Shown here: positions 34,999 to 41,749 of the stretch, in pieces
How the letters are laid out: every line of letters begins with the position of its first letter
How positions within the stretch are numbered: the stretch's first letter is position 1
NCBI RefSeq assembly: GCF_900142735.1
Contig: NZ_FRBY01000001.1
Span: 806,001 to 870,000 of the forward strand
Reading direction: 5' to 3'
Origin: Flavobacterium saccharophilum
Lineage (GTDB): Bacteria > Bacteroidota > Bacteroidia > Flavobacteriales > Flavobacteriaceae
DNA length: 64,000 bases
Program-made: the position numbers and the translations under genes
The notes under the pieces: generated by a model
The model's input: the letters and a program-made list of their open reading frames with translations, nothing else
Database searches by the model: none
What the model was told of the DNA's origin: nothing

Positions 34999-36651
34999 AT
35001 GAAGAAAACATTACTTCTTGTCCTTGTTTTATTATTTCAAAATGCATTTTCAAAACCAATTACCGAAACTCAAAAACTCGCTGCTACCTGCAAAGTTTGG
35101 GGTTTTCTAAAGTATTATCATCCAAATGTGGCGGATGGAAGTAAAAATTGGGACGAACAATTGTTTCAAATTTTGCCAAAAGTAGAAGAAGCACAAACTG
35201 CCGAAGCTTTTTCGTTAGTGATCGAAAATTGGATAACATCTTTAGGCGAAGTAAAAGCATATAAAATTTCGACACCTACTTCAAAAAAGGAATATTTTGA
35301 TAAAAACTTTGATTTGTCATGGTTTTCAAAAAATGATTTATTCTCTAAATCACTTTCAAAAAAAATAAAATTTATTGAAGAAAACAGAATTCAGGTAAAG
35401 CAATATTATGTTGATTTCGAGTTGAATACTGGTAAAGTGCCGTTGCAGTTTAATAATGAAATTAAGTACACAGATTTTAAATGGACAAATAAAAATTTGC
35501 GTCTTTTGGCATTGTTCAGATATTGGAATTATATAGAATACTTTTTCCCTTACAAATATCAAATGGATGAAAACTGGGATAAAGTATTAAATACGATGCT
35601 TCCTAGATTTTATGCTCCTGAATCTGAGAAAGATTTTGTTTTGGCAATGCGTGAAATTTCTATAAAATTAAATGATACACACGCATCAACTCAAATGTCT
35701 CAGTTATTTGATTATTTTGGAGATAAATTTATCCCTGCGGATGTCAAAATTATTGATGAAAAGGCAGTAATCATTAGTTTAAAAAACGATTCATTGGCAA
35801 AAGTAAGTGATTTAAAAATAGGTGATGTAATTACGAAAGTTGAAGGAAAAACTATTGCTGAACTTTTAAAAGAAAATAGAAAATATGTTGAAGGATCAAA
35901 CGAACCATCTGTTTTAAGAAATGCATATTGGACAATTTTTAACGGTAAAACATCCTCTGTTGAAGTAGAGTTTGTTCGTGACGGAAAAACGGCTGTTAAA
36001 TCAATAAATCGTTATAAATATCAAGACTTAAAAATTCAGTTTCCAGATAGAGAAAAATGGAAAATTTTAGAGGATAATGTTGGCTATGTTAATTATGATG
36101 CATTAGAAGAAAGTGATGTCCCTGCTTTGATCTCTGCACTTAATAATACAAACGCTATTATTTTTGATAATCGTGAACGTCCGAATGATGTTATGTTTGC
36201 TATTTCGGACTGGCTAAATTCTGAACCTAAGGAGTTTGTTAAATTCTTAGATCCAGATGTAAGTTATCCAGGACGTTATTTGTGGAGAAATGAAATTCTA
36301 AAGTGTGGTAAAAACAATCCAGAATATTACAAAGGAAAAGTAATTGTTTTGGTAAATGAAAAAGCTGTGAGCCACGCAGAATTTAATGCGATGAGTTTGC
36401 AAACTGCTCCAAAAGTTAAAGTGATAGGAAGTCAGACAGGAGGTGCAGATGGAGCAAATTATAGATTTCCGATCATTAAAGGATTTTATACTTCGTTTAC
36501 TTGTTATGGCGTTTTTTATCCCAATAAAAAAGAAACCCAACGTATTGGCATCGTTCCGGATATTGAGGTGAAGCCAACAATATTAGGTATTCAACAAGGT
36601 AAAGATGAGGTTTTGGACCGAGCATTACTATTTGTTAAAACAGGAAAATAA
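34999..36651 (+). CDS. S41 family peptidase, copy 3
   Basis: A 550-residue paralogue of the peptidases at 10819 and 12519. Signal peptide MKKTLLLVLVLLFQNAFS; helical N-terminal domain VWGFLKYYHPN; PDZ-like region KVSDLKIGDVITKVEGKT; catalytic domain with probable Ser458 in AVSHAEFNAM, then VIGSQTGGADG and QRIGIVPDIEVKPT. It follows the HlyD gene after 43 bases in the same direction and may belong to the same transcript, which would place a periplasmic protease next to the peptide exporter. That link is positional only. Confidence 0.88.
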   Translation: MKKTLLLVLVLLFQNAFSKPITETQKLAATCKVWGFLKYYHPNVADGSKNWDEQLFQILPKVEEAQTAEAFSLVIENWITSLGEVKAYKISTPTSKKEYFDKNFDLSWFSKNDLFSKSLSKKIKFIEENRIQVKQYYVDFELNTGKVPLQFNNEIKYTDFKWTNKNLRLLALFRYWNYIEYFFPYKYQMDENWDKVLNTMLPRFYAPESEKDFVLAMREISIKLNDTHASTQMSQLFDYFGDKFIPADVKIIDEKAVIISLKNDSLAKVSDLKIGDVITKVEGKTIAELLKENRKYVEGSNEPSVLRNAYWTIFNGKTSSVEVEFVRDGKTAVKSINRYKYQDLKIQFPDREKWKILEDNVGYVNYDALEESDVPALISALNNTNAIIFDNRERPNDVMFAISDWLNSEPKEFVKFLDPDVSYPGRYLWRNEILKCGKNNPEYYKGKVIVLVNEKAVSHAEFNAMSLQTAPKVKVIGSQTGGADGANYRFPIIKGFYTSFTCYGVFYPNKKETQRIGIVPDIEVKPTILGIQQGKDEVLDRALLFVKTGK

Positions 36652-37914
36652 ATGAAAAATTCTACAACAAAATTTACAAAATGGTTTGTAATTACTGTTC
36701 TGTTAGCACAGACTATTTTGTATGCTCAAAATCGTGAAAACGATTATGATTCTTTTAAAATTACGGGTAATATAAAAGATTCAAAATCAAACGCCGTAGT
36801 TCCTCATGCTGATTTATATCTTCTTAATTGTAATAAAAGTGTAGTAGCAAATGAAGATGGGGGGTTTCAGTTTAGTGTTCCGAAAATTAGTTTTAATGAT
36901 AAATTAATTATTTCTGCGCTGGGATATTATTCTGATACAATTTTGGTTTCTGAACTCGAAAAACTGAAAAATAAAATCCTGGCAATTGAGTTGAAAAAGG
37001 AAAATAATGCTGAGGTTTCGTTGGATGATAAGATAGTTGTTTCGTCCCAAAATAAGTCAAAAGCATTATCTGCTAAAGCTATTTTAACGAAAGCAAAAGA
37101 AAATCTGGGTGATAATTATTATCAAAAACCGTTTAATCAGAAATTTTTTTTTAGAGCACAAACGGTTAGGGACGGAATTTTTACAGTAAATGAAGAAGCA
37201 TCGCTAAATACTTTCAGTGCAAATGGAATTAAGGTTTCAGATGATGCCGTACAGAATTATTTTGGCGAAATAGAACAATTCCGAAAGAATGAAAATTCGG
37301 AATCTACTGATAACTGGAAAGGAGTAGGATACTTTGGAGTTGTAATTTTTAGAAATATATTGTTGAGTAACCAAAATGTTCTTTATGAAACAGATGCTTT
37401 TGAGTTAAAGAAAGAAGGAACAACAATCTACAATGGTAAGAGAGTTTATGTAATACGTTTTACAAATTTAGATCCTGATGTTTTTTCAACAGGTTTTGGA
37501 AATCCTGAGGCCAATACGGCAAATGGATTTATTTATATAGAAACGGAATCTTTTGCGGTTGTAAAGTTTGAGCAATATGTTATTTTAAAGGATGAAAGGT
37601 CGAACGATAATGACGACATTACAATACAATCTTCATTAAAAATTACACAAACATATAAGAATGTTAACGGTAAATATTTTATTAATTATTGTAATGAAAA
37701 GGTGGAGAGTACTTATTTTTCAATAAAGGATAAAAAGCAATTATACGTTTTAAATTCTGTCTATGATTTAATGTCGCAGGATATCAAAACAGAAGAGTTG
37801 GTTGCTATAAAACGTCCAATTGATCGCTTAAAGTTAGGTGTGAAATTAAACGAAGACCCGGAATACTGGAAAAATAGCAATCTAATGCCGGAGAATAAAA
37901 AGATGGAATTTTAG
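36652..37914 (+). CDS. CarboxypepD_reg-like domain exported protein
   Basis: A 420-residue exported protein. The signal sequence is at residues 1-25 (ending ILYAQN). Residues about 32-115 form a carboxypeptidase regulatory-like beta-sandwich (ITGNIKDSKSNAVVPHADLY ... LIISALGYYSDTI), as found at the N-terminus of many Bacteroidota surface proteins. The remainder, about 300 residues, contains a DUF-like domain beginning AKAILTKAKENLGDNYYQKP that I recognise only as common in this phylum. No beta-barrel follows. The ATG immediately follows the stop of S41 copy 3 with no gap, so the two are translationally coupled. Function unknown. Confidence 0.78.
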   Translation: MKNSTTKFTKWFVITVLLAQTILYAQNRENDYDSFKITGNIKDSKSNAVVPHADLYLLNCNKSVVANEDGGFQFSVPKISFNDKLIISALGYYSDTILVSELEKLKNKILAIELKKENNAEVSLDDKIVVSSQNKSKALSAKAILTKAKENLGDNYYQKPFNQKFFFRAQTVRDGIFTVNEEASLNTFSANGIKVSDDAVQNYFGEIEQFRKNENSESTDNWKGVGYFGVVIFRNILLSNQNVLYETDAFELKKEGTTIYNGKRVYVIRFTNLDPDVFSTGFGNPEANTANGFIYIETESFAVVKFEQYVILKDERSNDNDDITIQSSLKITQTYKNVNGKYFINYCNEKVESTYFSIKDKKQLYVLNSVYDLMSQDIKTEELVAIKRPIDRLKLGVKLNEDPEYWKNSNLMPENKKMEF

Positions 37915-38622
37915 TTACATCTTCAAATAAAATTCCTTTGTCAATTCAATATATTCAGGAGTATAAACGTGTCTGTCAATTTCGATAATTAATTCATCGA
38001 TTTTAATTTCAGGACTTTCATTTCGGCTAAAAGCCAATAAACTACGCTTAATTTCAGATTTTGGAGTTCCTTTTACGCGCGTAATTTTGACTGGATATAA
38101 TTCGGATTCTTTTGCCAAAGCGATGAATTTTTCTTCTTCCTTGAAAGGGATTATTAAAGCGAATATTCCATGTTCGGAAAGTAATAAATCGGCTGCTTCA
38201 ACTAGTTCTTCAAAAGGCATTGCATCCTGAAAGCGGGCTAAATCGCGCTGTTCAGTTTCTGTTTTGTAATCTTCAGCATAAAAAGGCGGATTCGAAACAA
38301 TCAAATCATATTCGTCTTCGGGTTCTTCAATAAATTCATCTAAACCGGCATGAAAACAAAATAAACGATCTCCCCAAGGTGAATTTTCGAAATTATCGAC
38401 AGCTTGTTCGTATGCATCCTCATCAATTTCAAGAGCATCAATCTGTTCCGCATGAGTTCGCTGAGCAAGCATTAAAGCAATAATTCCAGTTCCTGCACCA
38501 ATATCTAAAATACTAAAAGGATTGTGGCTTATTGGAGCCCATGCACCAAGTAAAACACCATCAGTTCCGACTTTCATAGCGGTTTTGTCTTGTAAAATAG
38601 AAAATTGTTTGAATGTAAACAT
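37915..38622 (-). CDS. tRNA1(Val) A37 N6-methyltransferase-like (TrmN6/YfiC)
   Basis: A 235-residue SAM-dependent methyltransferase. The SAM loop is ILDIGAGTGIIALMLAQR and the catalytic motif for N6-adenine methylation is DLIVSNPPFYAEDY. The N-terminal FKQFSILQDKTAMKVGTDGV matches the tRNA1Val (adenine-37) methyltransferases. I chose the ATG at 38622; the frame runs 20 codons further upstream, but those codons are GGAATTT repeat sequence. Its stop codon directly abuts the stop of the convergent gene, leaving no terminator space between them. Confidence 0.88.
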   Translation of the reverse strand: MFTFKQFSILQDKTAMKVGTDGVLLGAWAPISHNPFSILDIGAGTGIIALMLAQRTHAEQIDALEIDEDAYEQAVDNFENSPWGDRLFCFHAGLDEFIEEPEDEYDLIVSNPPFYAEDYKTETEQRDLARFQDAMPFEELVEAADLLLSEHGIFALIIPFKEEEKFIALAKESELYPVKITRVKGTPKSEIKRSLLAFSRNESPEIKIDELIIEIDRHVYTPEYIELTKEFYLKM

Positions 38623-38639
38623 AAAAGTAAATTCCAATT

Positions 38640-38750
38640 TTTTAAATTCCAAATTCCAACTAAAAAAATAAAATTCCAACAAAGAAATTCCAAATTCTAA
38701 TGTAAAACGGAGTAATTTTGAGTTGCAAAAGTAAGATTAAAATCTTAATA
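38640..38750. repeat. GGAATTT-type repeats upstream of the tRNA methyltransferase
   Basis: AATTCCAATTTTTTAAATTCC and similar words occur between the methyltransferase and four-helix-bundle genes, and AT-rich spacers separate them. These copies create the false N-terminal extension of the methyltransferase frame. Confidence 0.6.
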
Positions 38751-38751
38751 T

Positions 38752-39102
38752 TTATTTTGAAGTTTTGCTGATTATCGCTGATAAAATTTTTCGTAATTCT
38801 TCTATTTCGAATAATAAAGGATCTGAAAGTATTTTATGATCAGGATTTAATTCGTGAAGTAATCTCAACCAAAACTTAGATTCTTTAGCTTCTTTTCTGG
38901 AAATTTTAAGTCTAAATATTAAATCTTTATCTCCAAGCTTTTCATTCGCTTCAATATAATTAGCGCCAACTGAGCCTGAAGATCTTACTAATTGTTTTCC
39001 ATCTTCAATATTGGACGTAGTTTTTGCTAATGATCTGATATAAATTCTACATTCTTTTGCAACGAGGAAAGTCCTTTCCTCTAAATCATAAGGTTTGGTC
39101 AT
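38752..39102 (-). CDS. Four helix bundle protein (23S rRNA IVS-type)
   Basis: A 116-residue helical protein of the S23/IVS-encoded family. KPYDLEERTF at the start, LVRSSGSVGANYIEANEK in the middle and FRLKISRKEAKESKFWL are the conserved marks. Members were first found inside intervening sequences of 23S rRNA genes but are common as stand-alone genes in Bacteroidota; the molecular role is unknown. The ATG at 39102 is chosen over an upstream one because the extra residues come from GGAATTT repeat DNA. Repeats flank the gene on both sides, which suggests it sits in a mobile or variable slot. Confidence 0.85.
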   Translation of the reverse strand: MTKPYDLEERTFLVAKECRIYIRSLAKTTSNIEDGKQLVRSSGSVGANYIEANEKLGDKDLIFRLKISRKEAKESKFWLRLLHELNPDHKILSDPLLFEIEELRKILSAIISKTSK

Positions 39103-39355
39103 GATAAAATTCCAATTTTTTAAATTCCAATAAGTGGAGTTCAAAAATAAGAATTTATTTTTAAGTAAGATTTTTCTTTCAAATTATTTTTTAGTAAAAA
39201 GATCATTTATAAAATTGAAGTTCAATTCTATTATTGGGATTTGGAATTTCCTTTTTTTTGAATTTCTCTAATTTGGTTGAAATTTGGAATTTAAAAAATT
39301 GGAATTTACTTCTGTTAGATTAGAATTTGGAATTTAAAAAAATTGGAATTTTCCT
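39103..39355. repeat. GGAATTT-rich intergenic region
   Basis: This 253-base gap carries several copies of TTGGAATTTG and AATTTAAAAAATTGGAATTT on both strands (39105-39130 and 39230-39355). Apart from these repeats I see no gene. Confidence 0.6.
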
Positions 39356-39880
39356 TTACAAGTACATTTCAACAAGCCCTTCTGGCAAGTTCATAATAAC
39401 TTTTTTATTCTCGCGGTCAATTTTTACAAGAAAATGATCGATCATCGGAATTAACATTTCGACTTCGCCATTTAAAACTTCAAAAAGAGGTTGTGCTGTA
39501 GTATCGTTTACAGCGACTATTTTTCCAAAAACGCCTAAACGCTGGTCTTCAATTTCAAAACCAATAACTTCGTGGAAATAAAATTTGTTGCCGGAAAGTT
39601 TTGGCAACATACTTAAAGGAAGATAAATAGCATTGCCCATAATAGCATCTGCATCTTCTTCGGTATTCATATCTTCAAAACGAATTCTAAGAAAATCATT
39701 TTTGTGCAAAGAACTTTTTTCAATAAAAAAAGGAACCAAGTGTTTGTTGCATTCAACAAACACTGATTCCAGATTTTCGTATAACTCAGGTTCGTCCGTG
39801 TCTAAATAAGCCAGAACTTCACCTTTGAAACTAAATTTTTTAGCGATTTTACCTAAATAAAAACATTCTTCTTTACGCAT
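39356..39880 (-). CDS. rimM: Ribosome maturation factor RimM
   Basis: A 174-residue assembly factor for the 30S head domain, binding ribosomal protein S19. The N-terminal RimM beta-barrel has YLGKIAKKFSFKGEVLAYLDTD in part and the C-terminal PRC-type barrel has YFHEVIGFEIEDQRLGVFGK in part, ending PLFEV and MIPMIDHFLVKID, all typical. It lies 15 bases downstream of rpsP in the same direction, the conserved rpsP-rimM pair, so co-transcription from the rpsP promoter is expected. Confidence 0.95.
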   Translation of the reverse strand: MRKEECFYLGKIAKKFSFKGEVLAYLDTDEPELYENLESVFVECNKHLVPFFIEKSSLHKNDFLRIRFEDMNTEEDADAIMGNAIYLPLSMLPKLSGNKFYFHEVIGFEIEDQRLGVFGKIVAVNDTTAQPLFEVLNGEVEMLIPMIDHFLVKIDRENKKVIMNLPEGLVEMYL

Positions 39881-39895
39881 TCTCGCTAGCTAAAA

Positions 39896-40468
39896 TTATG
39901 CTTCAGTTGTTTCGTTATTTTCTTCAGCAGCAGGAGCTTCTTCAGTAGCAGCTTCTGCTTCTACTTCAGCAACTTCTTCTTCAACTGCAGGAGTTGCAGC
40001 AGCGATAGCATCAGCTTCAGCCTGAGCTGCAGCAGCTAAACGTTTAGCATTAACTTCTTGTTCTGCTTTAAAAGCTTTAGCTTTAGCATCAGCTTGCGCT
40101 TTTGTTAAACCGTCTTTTTTAGCATCAACTTTTCCAGCTTTAGCTTCTAACCAAGCAGCTAATTTAGCATCAGCTTGCTCTTGAGTTAAAGCACCTTTAC
40201 GAATACCTCCATCAAGGTGGTGTTTCAATAAAGCACCTTTGTAAGAAAGAATTGCTCTGGCAGTATCAGTTGGTTGTGCACCATTGTGTAACCATTTTAC
40301 AGCGCTGTCAAGGTTTAATTCAACAGTTGCAGGGTTAGTGTTTGGATTGTAAGTACCGATTTTCTCTAAGTATTTACCATCTCTTTTTGAGCGTGCATCT
40401 GCAGCTACAACCCAGTAAAAAGGTTTTCCTTTTTTACCGTGTCTTTGTAATCTAATTTTTACTGACAT
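39896..40468 (-). CDS. rpsP: 30S ribosomal protein S16 with long C-terminal extension
   Basis: Residues 1-80 are canonical S16 (MSVKIRLQRHGKKGKPFYWV, then EKIGTYNPN and AVKWLHNGAQPTDTA). From about residue 100 the protein continues with an Ala/Lys/Glu-rich helical segment and ends in an acidic tail of Glu, Ala and Val, giving 190 residues against about 80-90 for the bacterial core. Extended S16 proteins are known in Bacteroidota. It is the first gene of the rpsP-rimM pair. Confidence 0.96.
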   Translation of the reverse strand: MSVKIRLQRHGKKGKPFYWVVAADARSKRDGKYLEKIGTYNPNTNPATVELNLDSAVKWLHNGAQPTDTARAILSYKGALLKHHLDGGIRKGALTQEQADAKLAAWLEAKAGKVDAKKDGLTKAQADAKAKAFKAEQEVNAKRLAAAAQAEADAIAAATPAVEEEVAEVEAEAATEEAPAAEENNETTEA

Positions 40469-40517
40469 AATCTTATGATTAAATTTTGAGGTACTCGACC
40501 TCTGTTAATTAAGGGCG

Positions 40518-40525
40518 CAAAGATA
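40518..40525 (-). promoter_or_regulatory. -7 box of the rpsP-rimM operon
   Basis: TATCTTTG, an exact TAnnTTTG match on the minus strand, about 50 bases upstream of the rpsP start and followed by the GC-containing start region GCGCCC. Confidence 0.65.
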
Positions 40526-40638
40526 TAATTTTTTTATGAATTATGCGTTCCAAACAGTATTAAATATATTTAAGGTGAGTTTTTATCATTTTTACAGGGT
40601 TTTAGGATTCAATTTTTAAATATTTATTTCAAATAAGG

Positions 40639-40646
40639 TACTTTTG
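40639..40646 (+). promoter_or_regulatory. -7 box of the DUF6252 gene
   Basis: TACTTTTG fits TAnnTTTG and lies 17 bases before the ATG at 40664. Confidence 0.5.
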
Positions 40647-40663
40647 CAGCAAATTCATTCTAT

Positions 40664-41146
40664 ATGAAAAAAATCTTTTATTTTTTATCACTTCTTTTTA
40701 TACTTACATCTTGTACTGAAGATATAAAATTCAATAATCCTGCCTTTCAGGGTTTGAAAGATAATGTTTTTTGGAGAGCTCAAAGTTATTCAGCTACTAC
40801 TGATGCAAATAAAGTTTTGCAAATTGAAGGCAGTTTAGGGACTGATGTCGTAATTCTTAAAGTTTCTTCTACAACACCAAAAACGTATGTTCTAGGTATT
40901 GATGATATCACCGTAGCATCGTATTCGAATTTGTTTTCGGTTGATGAACCTGAGTTTACCACCGGAACCAATAAAGGTAGCGGGCAGATTGTTATTACAG
41001 ATTTTGATGCGGAAAATAATACTATTTCAGGAACATTTAAATTTACTGCACCAAATGTAAACGAGGAAGATCTCGAAAAGCCAAGTTTAAATTTCAAAGA
41101 AGGTGTTTTTTATAAAATTCCGATTACTCCAAATCTGAAGAATTAA
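40664..41146 (+). CDS. DUF6252 family lipoprotein
   Basis: A 160-residue lipoprotein. The signal peptide MKKIFYFLSLLFILTSC ends in a lipobox Cys at residue 17. The mature part is a compact beta-rich domain beginning NNPAFQGLKDNVFWRAQSY and containing ITDFDAENNTISGTFKFTA, which I recognise as DUF6252, common in Flavobacteriia and of unknown function. It is monocistronic, with a promoter box close to the start. Confidence 0.82.
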   Translation: MKKIFYFLSLLFILTSCTEDIKFNNPAFQGLKDNVFWRAQSYSATTDANKVLQIEGSLGTDVVILKVSSTTPKTYVLGIDDITVASYSNLFSVDEPEFTTGTNKGSGQIVITDFDAENNTISGTFKFTAPNVNEEDLEKPSLNFKEGVFYKIPITPNLKN

Positions 41147-41249
41147 AATATTTAATTAACAATCGTTTGATTTTGCTGGTTTCTGCTTTTTTAAATCAAA
41201 ATAAAAACATAAATAAACTAATATATAGTAGATTAGAGAAAAATAAGAC

Positions 41250-41257
41250 TACATTTG
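41250..41257 (+). promoter_or_regulatory. -7 box of the RRM protein gene
   Basis: TACATTTG fits TAnnTTTG and lies 24 bases before the ATG at 41282. Confidence 0.55.
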
Positions 41258-41281
41258 CTACATTATTATAAATAAGTACAT

Positions 41282-41638
41282 ATGAACATTTTTGTTGGAA
41301 GCCTTCCATTCAGTATTGAGGAAGCAGATTTAAGAGAGTCTTTCGAGGCTTACGGAGCAGTAGATTCAGTTAAAATCATTACTGATAAATTTACAGGAAG
41401 AAGCAAAGGTTTTGGTTTTGTTGAGATGCCAAACGATGCTGAAGCTCAAAAAGCAATTGATGAATTGAACGGAGCTACTGTTCAAGGTCGTGCAATTGTG
41501 GTTAATAAATCTGAACCGAAACCTGAAGGTGAAAGAAGAAGCTTCAATAATAACAGTCGTGGTGGAGATTCACGCGGAGGTTATGGTGGAGGAAACAACC
41601 GTGGTGGAAATGACCGTGGTGGTAGAGGAGGATATTAA
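41282..41638 (+). CDS. RRM domain RNA-binding protein with Gly/Arg-rich tail
   Basis: A 118-residue RNA-binding protein with one RRM at residues 1-78: RNP2 is MNIFVGSLPF and RNP1 is KGFGFVEM. The C-terminal 30 residues are a Gly/Arg/Asn-rich low-complexity tail (RGGDSRGGYGGGNNRGG). This resembles the cold-shock-associated RNA-binding proteins of cyanobacteria and Bacteroidota, so an RNA chaperone role is likely. It has its own promoter and a strong terminator, suggesting high expression. Confidence 0.92.
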   Translation: MNIFVGSLPFSIEEADLRESFEAYGAVDSVKIITDKFTGRSKGFGFVEMPNDAEAQKAIDELNGATVQGRAIVVNKSEPKPEGERRSFNNNSRGGDSRGGYGGGNNRGGNDRGGRGGY

Positions 41639-41657
41639 TATTTTTTTCTAAATATAT

Positions 41658-41691
41658 AAAAGGGATCAACGAAAGTTGATCCCTTTTTTTT
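41658..41691 (+). terminator. Terminator of the RRM gene (GAAA tetraloop)
   Basis: Stem AAAAGGGATCAAC pairs with GTTGATCCCTTTT around a GAAA loop and is followed by T residues. The same hairpin recurs at 46715. Confidence 0.92.
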
Positions 41692-41749
41692 GTGGTGTGA
41701 AATTATTTTCAGAGTTCATTGTTCTTGATTGCAGTAAAATTATAGCTTT

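Noticed and set aside
38623..38682. 20-codon N-terminal extension of the tRNA methyltransferase
   Set aside because: Encoded by GGAATTT repeat DNA; the ATG at 38622 directly precedes the conserved FKQFSILQDKTAMKVGTDGV.
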